From Paraburkholderia sacchari (GTDB lineage: Bacteria; Pseudomonadota; Gammaproteobacteria; Burkholderiales; Burkholderiaceae): DNA of 64,000 nucleotides. Positions within the stretch are counted from its first letter, which is position 1. Every line of letters begins with the position of its first letter. Below the pieces are notes generated by a model, which worked only from the letters and a program-made list of their open reading frames with translations, searched no databases and was not told the origin of the DNA. Positions 9,122 to 21,356 of this stretch are shown one piece after another. Where the stretch lies: NCBI RefSeq assembly GCF_000785435.2, contig NZ_JTDB02000007.1, forward strand, positions 344,455-408,454, in the 5' to 3' direction. Both the position numbers and the translations under genes were made by a program.

Positions 9122-10393
9122 ATGGCGGACAAGAAAGGTTCTAACAGCGAAAAGCTGTTGTATTGCTCGTTTTGCGGCAAAAGCCAGCATGAAGTGAAAA
9201 AACTGATTGCTGGCCCGTCGGTATTCATCTGCGATGAATGCATCGACTTGTGCAACGAGATCATTCGCGACGAGGCCGCCGGTGCCGGCATCGACGCTGC
9301 GCTGTCGCGCTCGGACCTACCGAGCCCGCAGGAGATCCGTGACATTCTCGACCAGTACGTGATTGGTCAGGAGCGCGCGAAGAAGATCCTCGCGGTGGCG
9401 GTGTACAACCACTACAAACGTCTGAAGCATCTCGACAAGAAGGATGACGTCGAGCTGTCCAAGAGCAACATCCTGCTGATCGGGCCCACGGGCTCGGGCA
9501 AGACGCTGCTCGCGCAGACGCTCGCGCGCCTTCTGAACGTGCCGTTCGTGATCGCGGACGCCACCACGCTGACCGAAGCCGGCTACGTGGGCGAAGACGT
9601 CGAAAACATCATTCAGAAGCTGCTGCAGAACTGCAATTACGAGGTCGACAAGGCCCAGCGCGGCATCGTCTATATCGATGAAATCGACAAGATCAGCCGC
9701 AAGTCTGATAACCCGTCGATCACGCGCGACGTGTCGGGCGAAGGCGTACAGCAGGCGCTGCTCAAGCTCGTCGAGGGCACGATGGCCTCGGTGCCGCCGC
9801 AGGGCGGCCGCAAGCATCCGAACCAGGATTTCATCCAGGTCGACACGACCAATATTCTGTTCATTTGCGGCGGCGCGTTCGACGGTCTGGAGAAAGTCAT
9901 CACTGATCGTACCGAGAAGACCGGCATCGGTTTCGGCGCGAGCGTGAAGAGCAAGCAGGAACGCGACACGGGCGAAGTGCTGCGCGAAACGGAGCCGGAA
10001 GACCTGATCAAGTTCGGCCTGATTCCGGAACTGATTGGCCGTCTGCCGGTGGTCGCGACGCTCGGCAAGCTCGACGAAGCCGCGCTCATGAAGATTCTGG
10101 TCGAGCCGAAGAATGCGCTCGTCAAGCAGTATCACAAGCTCTTCAACATGGAGCGCGTGGAACTCGAGATCCGTCCGGCTGCGTTGCAGGCCGTCGCCCG
10201 CAAGGCGATCCGCCGCAAGACCGGCGCCCGGGGGCTGCGCTCGATCCTGGAGCAGGCCTTGCTCGACGTGATGTACGAGCTGCCGGCCATGAAGGGTGTG
10301 AGCAAGGTCATCATCGACGACAATGTGATCGACGGCGACGGCAAACCGCTGCTGATCTACGAAGACGCGCCAAAGGTTTCTGGCTCGAACTGA
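9122..10393 (+). CDS. clpX: Clp protease ATP-binding subunit ClpX
   Basis: 423 residues. This AAA+ unfoldase hexamer delivers tagged substrates to ClpP. The N-terminal zinc-binding domain has CSFC (Cys15, Cys18) and CDEC (Cys37, Cys40). Walker A GPTGSGKT is near residue 121 and Walker B IVYIDEIDK near 181. The pore loop GYVGED is near 154, and the ClpP-docking IGF loop reads KTGIGFGA near 267. Sensor-2 arginine lies in KTGARGLRSILE near 365. A strong terminator follows, so lon is transcribed separately. Confidence 0.98.
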   Translation: MADKKGSNSEKLLYCSFCGKSQHEVKKLIAGPSVFICDECIDLCNEIIRDEAAGAGIDAALSRSDLPSPQEIRDILDQYVIGQERAKKILAVAVYNHYKRLKHLDKKDDVELSKSNILLIGPTGSGKTLLAQTLARLLNVPFVIADATTLTEAGYVGEDVENIIQKLLQNCNYEVDKAQRGIVYIDEIDKISRKSDNPSITRDVSGEGVQQALLKLVEGTMASVPPQGGRKHPNQDFIQVDTTNILFICGGAFDGLEKVITDRTEKTGIGFGASVKSKQERDTGEVLRETEPEDLIKFGLIPELIGRLPVVATLGKLDEAALMKILVEPKNALVKQYHKLFNMERVELEIRPAALQAVARKAIRRKTGARGLRSILEQALLDVMYELPAMKGVSKVIIDDNVIDGDGKPLLIYEDAPKVSGSN

Positions 10394-10421
10394 TGGTGAT
10401 GATCGGCTAAAGAGTTCCGGG

Positions 10422-10457
10422 AAAAAGCCGTTCATGCAATAGGATGAACGGCTTTTT
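10422..10457 (+). terminator. Terminator after clpX
   Basis: Perfect 14-bp stem (10422-10435 with 10444-10457), 8-nt loop, ending in a T run. Confidence 0.92.
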
Positions 10458-10521
10458 CGTTTATCTTGTGGTCGATGGCGCACTTTTTTGGAGTCACTGA
10501 ACTTTTCCCACTTGCGCGAGG

Positions 10522-10550
10522 CTTGCAATCGACTCTTATGGCCTCACTTA
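10522..10550 (+). promoter_or_regulatory. Candidate heat-shock (sigma-32) promoter of lon
   Basis: CTTGCAA (10522-10528), 13-bp spacer, CCTCACTTA (10542-10550). This resembles the sigma-32 consensus CTTGAAA-N13-CCCCATNT. It lies 33 bases ahead of the lon start. lon is a heat-shock gene in many proteobacteria. Confidence 0.4.
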
Positions 10551-10583
10551 CCGAACAATTGATTCCACTCATGGGGAAATGAA

Positions 10584-13013
<2,430 letters not shown>

Positions 13014-13064
13014 GCTTCGTGTGAGCCGCGCTGATGGTGCGGCTCGCTGGAACGCTCGATACCA

Positions 13065-13095
13065 AAAAACCCGCGGCAGTGTCCGCGGGTTTTTG
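13065..13095 (+). terminator. Terminator after lon
   Basis: 12-bp stem (13065-13076 with 13083-13094), 6-nt loop and T run. A second inverted repeat GAGCCGC/GCGGCTC lies just before it. Confidence 0.92.
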
Positions 13096-13176
13096 TTTGA
13101 TGCGCGTCCGTCTCCGTTAGGTTCGTTGACGTTGAACGGATCGAAATCAAAATCGTACCGGTTCCTGAATTGGGGC

Positions 13177-13206
13177 TTGAAAAAGTCGGTGAAGATGCGT
13201 TAGACT
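13177..13206 (+). promoter_or_regulatory. Promoter of the tRNA-Val/tRNA-Asp unit
   Basis: TTGAAA (13177-13182) and TAGACT (13201-13206), spacer 18, or 17 to TTAGAC. It lies about 75 bases ahead of tRNA-Val. Confidence 0.55.
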
Positions 13207-13281
13207 AATGGGCTCGCTGCTTGATGAGCGGCGCAGTAAAAAGCGCAGCAGAAATATGCGATGCGCGAGAGTCGTGAAGCT

Positions 13282-13357
13282 GGGTGCTTAGCTCAGTTGG
13301 TAGAGCGGCGCCCTTACAAGGCGTAGGTCGGGAGTTCGAGCCTCTCAGCACCCACCA
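13282..13357 (+). tRNA. tRNA-Val (UAC)
   Basis: 76 nt with a complete cloverleaf. Acceptor GGGTGCT pairs with AGCACCC, encoded ACCA. The anticodon TAC is at 13315-13317 in loop CTTACAA, and the D-arm reads GCTCAGTTGGTAGAGC. It is followed after 87 bases by tRNA-Asp, probably on one transcript. Confidence 0.97.
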
Positions 13358-13444
13358 CAGCTTCAGATTCGCATGACACATCTTGCGGCAAGCGAGATGC
13401 AGTGCAGCAGCAGCGCAAAATGCAGCGCGGCAGTACACCAGCAC

Positions 13445-13521
13445 GGAGCGGTAGTTCAGTCGGTTAGAATACCGGCCTGTCACGCCGGGGGTCGCGGGTT
13501 CGAGTCCCGTCCGCTCCGCCA
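13445..13521 (+). tRNA. tRNA-Asp (GUC)
   Basis: 77 nt. Acceptor GGAGCGG pairs with CCGCTCC, encoded GCCA. The anticodon GTC is at 13479-13481 in loop CTGTCAC, and the T-arm reads GGTTCGAGTCC. A terminator follows 15 bases later. Confidence 0.97.
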
Positions 13522-13535
13522 GATCTATCAGCAAG

Positions 13536-13561
13536 AAGGCGAACTCCGGTTCGCCTTTTTT
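13536..13561 (+). terminator. Terminator after tRNA-Asp
   Basis: 9-bp stem (13536-13544 with 13549-13557), TCCG tetraloop, T run. Confidence 0.88.
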
Positions 13562-13623
13562 GTTGGCCGCTGTTGTAATATCGGGCGTTCCATTTTTAGG
13601 CGCCCTCCAACGCTTGGTCACGC

Positions 13624-15567
13624 ATGCTCGACTTTTTCCGCAATCACAAACGACTGATGATGATGATGCTGATGCTGGTGATTCTGCCAGGTCTCGGCTT
13701 CGTCGGCATTCAAGGCTTCCGCGGCTTTTTTGACGAAAGCGCGAACGTTGCGAGCGTCAACGGTCACAAAATTACTCGTGCCGAATTCGACGGCGCCGCG
13801 CGTCAGCAGATGGACCAGGCGCGGCAGATCATGGGCGCGCGCTTCGACGCTAGCACGTTCGACACGCCGCAGCGCCGCAAGGACATCCTCGACGGCCTCA
13901 TTCAGCAGCGCGTGCTCGTGGACGAAGTCCAGCGCCTGCATCTGACGGCTTCGGACGATGCGGTGCGCCGCACCTTGCTGTCGGACCCCGTCATCTCGTC
14001 GTTGAAGAAAGCCGATGGTTCGATCGATCTCGACAAGTACAAGCAATTGCTCGCGATGCAGGGCATGACGCCCGAGCAGTACGACGAGCGCGTGCGCTAT
14101 AGCCTTGCCATGCAGCAGTTGCCGGCGGCGCTGGTGAGCAGCGCGTTCACGCCGAAGGCGCTCGCGCAGCAGCTCACCGAGCTTTCCGGGCAGCAGCGTG
14201 AAGTGCAAGGTCTCGCGTTCCGTGCGAACGACTATGCGCCGAAGGTCAATCCGACCGATGCGCAGCTGCAGGCGTACTACGACGCGCACAAGAACGACTT
14301 CGCCACGCCGGCCACGGCGCAGATCCAGTATCTGGTGCTGTCGGCCGCAACGGTCGCGGCTTCGGTCAATCCCAGCGACGCCGATCTCAAAAAGTACTAC
14401 GACGAAAACATCACGCACTTCAAGACGCAGGAAGAAGTGCGGGCAAGCCATATTCTGATCACGGTCGCGAAGGATGCGAGCGCCGCGGACCGCACGGCCG
14501 CCAAGCAGAAGGCCGAGCAGATTCTGGCCGAAGTCAAGGCGCATCCCGACCAGTTCGCACAGATCGCCCAGAAGGACTCGCAGGACCCGGGGTCGGCCTC
14601 GAAGGGCGGCGATCTCGGCTACTTCGGTCCGGGCATGATCGCCGGCGGCCAGGCGTTCGACGACGCGGTCTTCAAGCTCAAGAAGGACGAAATCAGCGGT
14701 GTGATCCAGTCGGACTTCGGCTATCACATCGTCAAGGTGACTGATATCAAGCCGTCGGTGACGAGGTCGTTCGACGAAGTGAAAGGTCAGATCGCTAACG
14801 ACGTGAAGGCACAGCAGGCCGCGAAGCTGCTTGCCGACGCGACCGAAGGTTTCACGTCGACGGTCTACGAGCAGTCGAAGAGCCTCCAGGCGGCCGCCGA
14901 CAAGTACAAGCTCACGATTCAGACAGCCACAGTCACGCCGAAGCCGAATCCCGCACTGCCGCAGGACAACCCGCTGAACAACCCGAAGTTCCTCGACGCG
15001 GTGTTCGCGACCGATTCGGTGAGCCAGCACAACAACACGCAGGCAATTGACGTCGGCAGCAACACGCTGATCTCCGCGCGCGTGACGAACTTCCAGCCGG
15101 CCGCCGTGCCCGCGCTCGCAGCGGTCAAGGACGCCGTGCGCCAGAAGGTGGTCGCGCAGCAAGCAGGCGAGCAGGCGCGCAAGGAAGGCGAGGCGAAGCT
15201 CGCTAATCTGCAGAAGTCGAAGGCGACCGATGGCTTCTCGTCGGCGCTCAAGGTGACGCGCAACGATGCGCAGGGCCTGCCGCCCAACGCGCTTTCGGCC
15301 GTATTCAAGGCTGACCCGAAGAAGCTGCCCGCGTATGTGGGCGTCGATCTGGGCGATAACGGCTACGCAATCTATCGCGTGAACAGCGTGAACAATGGCC
15401 AGGCCGCCGATGGCCCGCGTCTCGCAGCCGCGCAACAGCAACTCGCGGGCGTGAGCGGTCAGTCGGAAACGCAGGCTTATCTCGATGCGCTGCGCGACCG
15501 CTCCAAGGTCAAGCTGTACGGCTCTCTGAATGCAGCCAGCCAGTCTGGCGATGGCGACGGGCAGTAA
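13624..15567 (+). CDS. ppiD: Periplasmic folding chaperone PpiD (SurA_N/parvulin)
   Basis: 647 residues, typical for PpiD. A single N-terminal membrane helix (residues 10-30, MMMMLMLVILPGLGF) anchors the protein to the inner membrane with the rest in the periplasm. A SurA-like N-domain is followed by a parvulin domain near 270-375 (RASHILI, then FAQIAQKDSQDPGSASKGGDLGYF and FGYHIVKV), then a long C-terminal SurA-like region. PpiD binds proteins emerging from the SecYEG channel. The position after clpX-lon is shared with E. coli, where hupB lies between; here two tRNAs occupy that place. Confidence 0.95.
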   Translation: MLDFFRNHKRLMMMMLMLVILPGLGFVGIQGFRGFFDESANVASVNGHKITRAEFDGAARQQMDQARQIMGARFDASTFDTPQRRKDILDGLIQQRVLVDEVQRLHLTASDDAVRRTLLSDPVISSLKKADGSIDLDKYKQLLAMQGMTPEQYDERVRYSLAMQQLPAALVSSAFTPKALAQQLTELSGQQREVQGLAFRANDYAPKVNPTDAQLQAYYDAHKNDFATPATAQIQYLVLSAATVAASVNPSDADLKKYYDENITHFKTQEEVRASHILITVAKDASAADRTAAKQKAEQILAEVKAHPDQFAQIAQKDSQDPGSASKGGDLGYFGPGMIAGGQAFDDAVFKLKKDEISGVIQSDFGYHIVKVTDIKPSVTRSFDEVKGQIANDVKAQQAAKLLADATEGFTSTVYEQSKSLQAAADKYKLTIQTATVTPKPNPALPQDNPLNNPKFLDAVFATDSVSQHNNTQAIDVGSNTLISARVTNFQPAAVPALAAVKDAVRQKVVAQQAGEQARKEGEAKLANLQKSKATDGFSSALKVTRNDAQGLPPNALSAVFKADPKKLPAYVGVDLGDNGYAIYRVNSVNNGQAADGPRLAAAQQQLAGVSGQSETQAYLDALRDRSKVKLYGSLNAASQSGDGDGQ

Positions 15568-15607
15568 GCTCCGCAGCCGGCTTCAAGCCAAAGCGCACAA
15601 GTGCAAA

Positions 15608-15633
15608 AAAAGCCCCGCGGATGCGGGGCTTTT
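15608..15633. terminator. Bidirectional terminator between ppiD and lipoprotein gene
   Basis: 11-bp stem (15608-15618 with 15623-15633), GGAT loop. There are T runs on both strands, the longer one on the minus strand. Confidence 0.9.
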
Positions 15634-15684
15634 GCTTGGGCGCTCGCGACGCGACTGATGCATTGCGCGTGCATGCATTGGCAC

Positions 15685-16029
15685 TCAGAGGCAGGCGCTG
15701 ATGTCGCTCGTGTCGCCGCCGGCTCCGCCACCGGCGCGCATGCCCACCCACGTTTTCGCGCTGGCGTTCCATGCCGGCCGCACCGTTGCGGCCGCACCGT
15801 TGGGCGGCTGCTGACCGGGCACGTACACGTCGACAGCCTGGTCATTAGCGAGGACGCTCTGCTGGACGACTTGCTGCTGCGATTTGTCGGCCCACTTCTT
15901 GGCAATGCATTGCGCAACGGCCGCGGGCGGTTGTTGGCTGGTGCCCACCGATTGCGTGCCGCTTGGCATCGGCTGATTGGCGCAGGCTGCAAGGGTGGCC
16001 GTAATGGCAATCAAAGGTAAAAATTTCAC
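15685..16029 (-). CDS. Small lipoprotein, unknown function
   Basis: 114 residues from a GTG at 16029 with AGGGAGA eight bases upstream. Earlier in-frame starts lack a ribosome site and would bury the signal. The signal peptide KFLPLIAITATLAAC ends in a lipobox (LAAC), so Cys16 should be lipidated. The mature part is Gln-, Ala- and Gly-rich, with three further Cys including one at the penultimate residue, which allows disulfides. I recognise no family. Similar short lipoproteins are common in Burkholderiaceae envelopes. It lies head-to-tail behind tesA, which is on the same strand. Confidence 0.8.
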   Translation of the reverse strand: MKFLPLIAITATLAACANQPMPSGTQSVGTSQQPPAAVAQCIAKKWADKSQQQVVQQSVLANDQAVDVYVPGQQPPNGAAATVRPAWNASAKTWVGMRAGGGAGGDTSDISACL

Positions 16030-16179
16030 GTTTTCTCCCTTCAGTCGGGTCAGTCGGGAAACAGACGAAAGCCGCTCGTCCGGTGCAAAGTCGTGGCCCG
16101 GCACGCGGCAAGCGTGACGGCAACACGCACGGCACGCGGCAAGGCTGTTGCGTGTCTCGTATGTGCGGGTGTTGCGCCG

Positions 16180-16944
16180 TCAGCGTTTCGCGCCGCCGCC
16201 GAGTAGAGGCTTGAGAGTCGGCCACACGTTTTCGAGGAGCAAGGCCTGTGCCTGCTCGTTCGGATGCATTTGGTCGGACTGAAAGAGATTGGGTTTATCG
16301 GCGAGGCCGGCCAGCAGGAACGGCACCAGCGGCACGTGCAGCTCGTTCGAAAGCTGCACATAGAGTCCGTGGAACGCGCGGGTATAGTCGGGGCCGTAAT
16401 TGGGCGGCACGTACATGCCCACCAGCACGGGCTGTGCGTTGCCCTTGCGGATCTGGCCGATGATCGCGCGCAGGTTGCCCTGTGTTGTCGTGAGCGGGAC
16501 GCCGCGCAGCGCGTCGTTCGCGCCAAGCTCGACGATCACGATCGAGGGTTTCATCCGCTGCATCACGAGCGGCAGGCGGGCGAGCCCGCCGCTCGTCGTG
16601 TCGCCGCTGATGCTCGCATTCGCGACGCTATAATCGATTCGCTCGGTGGCAAGCCGCTGGCGCAGCAGCGCGACCCAGCCCGTGTCGCGCGGCAGGCCGT
16701 ATTCGGCCGAGAGGCTGTCGCCCAGCACGGCGATAACAGGTTTCGCCGGCGTGGGCTGAGCCGCGGGCGCCGTGGCCGCGAGCACGTCATGCGAGCCGCC
16801 GGGCAGTGTCGCGGTAGCGGCGAGGCCGAGTACAGCCGCAGCCGTGAAAGCGGCGAAGCGGGCGACAGGGGTATCTAGGGTAGCGCGGAGCGCAGCGGCC
16901 GCCGTGCCGTGCCGCACCCAGGCGGCGAATCTTTGCTTCATCAT
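16180..16944 (-). CDS. tesA: SGNH-hydrolase arylesterase / acyl-CoA thioesterase I-like
   Basis: About 254 residues; the ATG may be 16944 or 16941. It is a periplasmic SGNH esterase of the TesA group, hydrolysing thioesters, lysophospholipids and aryl esters. Block I GDSLSAEYGL holds the nucleophilic Ser, block III GANDALRG the oxyanion Asn, and block V DQMHPNE the Asp-His pair. The N-terminus has a hydrophobic stretch (FAAFTAAAVLGLAATA) and a proline-alanine linker, consistent with export. The start codon lies 6 bases from that of the divergent ABC ATPase, the tesA-ybbA arrangement of E. coli. Confidence 0.9.
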   Translation of the reverse strand: MMKQRFAAWVRHGTAAAALRATLDTPVARFAAFTAAAVLGLAATATLPGGSHDVLAATAPAAQPTPAKPVIAVLGDSLSAEYGLPRDTGWVALLRQRLATERIDYSVANASISGDTTSGGLARLPLVMQRMKPSIVIVELGANDALRGVPLTTTQGNLRAIIGQIRKGNAQPVLVGMYVPPNYGPDYTRAFHGLYVQLSNELHVPLVPFLLAGLADKPNLFQSDQMHPNEQAQALLLENVWPTLKPLLGGGAKR

Positions 16945-16950
16945 GTGCGA

Positions 16951-17721
16951 ATGAATAGCGATCCAGTCATCGAAGTGCGGGGTCTGTGCAAGCGGGTCAC
17001 CGATGCGACCGGCGAACTGACGATCCTCGACGGCATTGACCTGACCGTGCACGCGGGCAGCAGCGTGGCGATCGTGGGCGCGTCGGGTTCGGGCAAGTCG
17101 ACGCTGCTCGGCCTTCTGGCCGGATTGGACAGCGCCAGCGCCGGCTCGGTTCGCCTGCTCGGTCATGAGCTTACCGGCATGGCCGAGGATCAGCGCGCAG
17201 CGCTGCGCAACGGTTCGGTGGGCTTCGTGTTTCAGTCGTTCCAGTTGATGCCGCATCTGAGCGCGCTGGAGAATGTTGCGCTACCGCTCGAACTGCAAGG
17301 CGGCATCACGACGCGCGAAGCTTTTGCGCGCGCCCGTGCACTGCTGGAGCGCGTAGGGCTCGGGCAGCGCACCGCTCACTATCCCAAGCTGCTGTCGGGC
17401 GGCGAGCAGCAGCGCGTGGCGCTGGCCCGGGCGTTCGTCACGCAGCCGGCCGTGCTGTTCGCCGACGAACCCACCGGCAGTCTCGATGCCGCGACGGGGC
17501 ATGCCGTCATCGACCTGATGTTCGAGCTCAATCGTTCGAGCGGCGGCGCTGGCAGTCGTGCAAGTGGCGGCGCGACGCTCGTGCTCGTCACGCACGATGT
17601 CGATCTCGCGCGCCGCTGCGATGCGATGGTGACGATCGAAGCGGGCCGCCGCGTGCCGAATGCGCTTCATGCCGACAACCCGGAGGATGTGCACGAAGCG
17701 CCCGAGGCGGGCCGCGTCTAA
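16951..17721 (+). CDS. ybbA: ABC transporter ATP-binding protein, YbbA-like
   Basis: 256 residues from the ATG at 16951. Walker A GASGSGKS is near residue 48, the Q-loop FVFQSFQLM near 94, the signature LSGGEQQR near 149, Walker B VLFADEPTGSLD near 169, and the H-loop THD near 213. It belongs to the LolD/MacB/YbbA group that works with large FtsX-type permeases. No permease gene follows: pgi lies tail-to-tail 9 bases on. The partner must be encoded elsewhere or be lost. The C-terminus is acidic (HADNPEDVHEAPEAG). Confidence 0.9.
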   Translation: MNSDPVIEVRGLCKRVTDATGELTILDGIDLTVHAGSSVAIVGASGSGKSTLLGLLAGLDSASAGSVRLLGHELTGMAEDQRAALRNGSVGFVFQSFQLMPHLSALENVALPLELQGGITTREAFARARALLERVGLGQRTAHYPKLLSGGEQQRVALARAFVTQPAVLFADEPTGSLDAATGHAVIDLMFELNRSSGGAGSRASGGATLVLVTHDVDLARRCDAMVTIEAGRRVPNALHADNPEDVHEAPEAGRV

Positions 17722-17730
17722 GCTGCGCTC

Positions 17731-19350
<1,620 letters not shown>

Positions 19351-19563
19351 GTTCGTCTAGCGAGGGAAAACGAATGGAGGGCGGCGGAGGGCGCCGCGCC
19401 GGTCGGGCGCGACGCGCGCATCGCGCGCTGCGGGCAAGCGCGCTGCCGGTGAGCAGCGCGAGGGACCAGTATAGCGGGGCCGCGCGTCGATGAGCAGCAT
19501 CGCGCGGGTCGCCGGGAGCAGCAGCAAGCCGCGTGCCTCGTCAAGTCTCCGGCGAGGCTTTGA

Positions 19564-21240
19564 TCAGTCTTTCGCGGCGTAAAACAGGCGGTTCATCAGG
19601 CGCCGGATCACGGCAGCGAGTTCGCCCGCCGCGAGGCCGACGGGGCCTTCACCCTCGGCAACGAGCGTATCGGCGGCGAGGCCGTGCAGGTAGACGCCCG
19701 CCAGCGCCGCCTCCCAGGGCGGCAGGCGCTGTGCAAGCAAAGCGCCGATCAGACCGCCGAGCACGTCGCCGGTGCCGCCGGTGGCGAGCGCCGCGTTGCC
19801 GGTGGGGTTCACGGCGATGCGGCCATCCGGCGAGGCAATGACCGTGCCGCTGCCCTTGAGTACGACTACCGCCGCGTAATGCGCAGCGAGCGCGCGCGCC
19901 GCGGCGAGACGGTCGCGCTGCACGGCCGCCGTATCCGTGCCCAGCAGGCGCGCGGCTTCGAGCGGGTGCGGGGTGAGCACGCATGGCGCGCCATGTACGC
20001 GCAAGTGCTCGGCCACGCGTCCGGCCAGCACGATGTCGCGGGCGACGAGATTGAGGGCATCCGCGTCGAGCAGCACCGGGACATCGAGTTGCAGGATCCG
20101 GTCGACGAGTTGCCGCGCCGAAGCGCTCCCGCCCATCCCGCAACCGGCCGCGACCGCGCTCATCGTGTCGAGCGCGAGCTTGCCGGCGTTGTGCAGCATC
20201 AACTCGGGATGCGGCGCATCGTAGGGCGGCGCGTCGTTGCCGAGGAAGCCCACGTGGACCTTGCCCGCGCCCGCGAGCAGCGCGGCGCGCGCGGCGAGGA
20301 TCGGTGCGCCGCACATGCCCGTGTCGCCGCCCACGACGGCGAGCGTGCCGAAGCTGCCTTTGTGGGTGGCGAAGTCGCGCGCGGGCATGGCTGCGCTGAA
20401 CAGTGCCGGGGCGTTGAGCCACGCGGAGAGTGCTTCAGTGGGTGTGTCGATGCCCGCATTCAGCCCCGCATTCAGCCCCGCATGCAGCCCCGCAGTCAGG
20501 CCCGCATTCAGCCCCGCATTCAGCCCCGCATTCAGTCCAATCGGCGCCACACTCACAGCGCCGGCGCAATCGCGGCCCGCGCCCGTATAAAGCCCGGGCT
20601 TCGCTGCGATGAAGGTGACGGTATGGGTTGCACGCACAGCCGGGCCGTTGCCGACCGGATTGCCGGTGTCGCTGTCGAGGCCGCTTGGCACGTCGAGCGC
20701 GAGCACATGGCCGTGGCTGCGCGCGCGCGCCGCGAACCGCTGCGCCAGCGCGCCGAACACGCCGTCCAGCGCGCGGGCGAGGCCGATGCCGAACAGACCA
20801 TCGACGAGCCAGCCATAGGCATCGAACGATTCCGGCGGCGTGGCGGTGATCGGCACGCCGGCCGCGTGCGCCTCCGCGAGCGCCCAGCGCGCGTCGGCAG
20901 GCTTCACTTCGAGCGGCATGCAGACTTCGACGGCAATCCCCGCGCGCTTGAGTTCGGCAGCGGTCACCAGCGCATCGCCGCCGTTGTTGCCGGGGCCGGC
21001 GGCGAACCAGACGGGCTTCACGCTGGCCGGCGACGGCGCATGCGCAATCTGCTCGCGCAGGAAATGCGCCGCAGCGGCGCCCGCGCGCGCCATCAGCGTG
21101 TGCACGGGCAGGGCGGCCTGAGCGGCGGTTTCGGCTGCGCGCAACTGCGCGACAGTGAGCAGCGGCACGGCCCGATCATGCGGATTGACGAGCGCGAGAG
21201 CTGGAAGAGGGAGCGGCGGGGTAGGCGTGGCGTCTGTCAT
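19564..21240 (-). CDS. nnr: Bifunctional NAD(P)H-hydrate epimerase / dehydratase
   Basis: 558 residues from the ATG at 21240; longer readings run into low-quality sequence. The N-terminal YjeF domain epimerises damaged NAD(P)HX (GPGNNGGDALV near residue 84), and the C-terminal ribokinase-like domain dehydrates it with ADP (GGDTGMCGAP, GCGMGGS, then TPHPLEAARLLG and NATGNAALATGGTGDVLGG-type Asp/Gly motifs). Between the two domains lies an unusual stretch of GLNA tetrapeptide repeats, encoded by seven 12-bp units. The first domain ends with VAPIGLN, so the repeat expands a natural GLNAG junction. Both catalytic halves look intact. Confidence 0.95.
   Translation of the reverse strand: MTDATPTPPLPLPALALVNPHDRAVPLLTVAQLRAAETAAQAALPVHTLMARAGAAAAHFLREQIAHAPSPASVKPVWFAAGPGNNGGDALVTAAELKRAGIAVEVCMPLEVKPADARWALAEAHAAGVPITATPPESFDAYGWLVDGLFGIGLARALDGVFGALAQRFAARARSHGHVLALDVPSGLDSDTGNPVGNGPAVRATHTVTFIAAKPGLYTGAGRDCAGAVSVAPIGLNAGLNAGLNAGLTAGLHAGLNAGLNAGIDTPTEALSAWLNAPALFSAAMPARDFATHKGSFGTLAVVGGDTGMCGAPILAARAALLAGAGKVHVGFLGNDAPPYDAPHPELMLHNAGKLALDTMSAVAAGCGMGGSASARQLVDRILQLDVPVLLDADALNLVARDIVLAGRVAEHLRVHGAPCVLTPHPLEAARLLGTDTAAVQRDRLAAARALAAHYAAVVVLKGSGTVIASPDGRIAVNPTGNAALATGGTGDVLGGLIGALLAQRLPPWEAALAGVYLHGLAADTLVAEGEGPVGLAAGELAAVIRRLMNRLFYAAKD
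20453..20536 (-). repeat. In-frame 12-bp minisatellite in nnr
   Basis: Seven tandem 12-bp units on the plus strand (CCCGCATTCAGC with few changes), read on the minus strand as GLNA repeats with GLTA and GLHA variants. The unit length keeps the frame, so copy-number change lengthens the linker between the epimerase and dehydratase domains without a frameshift. Confidence 0.97.
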
Positions 21241-21356
21241 GGCGGCGATGGCGGCCGCAGGGGGCTGCGGCACGTGCGGGAGTTCGACAGTGCAACGATA
21301 CCCGAGCGGCGCGCGCCAGGCGTTGGCTCGCGCCTCAGTCGCGTGTCGGTCGCGTG

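Noticed and set aside
16099..16143. 14-bp direct repeat (CGGCACGCGGCAAG) at 16099-16112 and 16130-16143
   Set aside because: Two copies 31 bp apart in the tesA-lipoprotein gap, no symmetry or promoter link. Too little to call a site.
20453..20536. CRISPR-like short repeats
   Set aside because: The units are directly tandem with no unique spacers and stay in frame within nnr, so this is a coding minisatellite.
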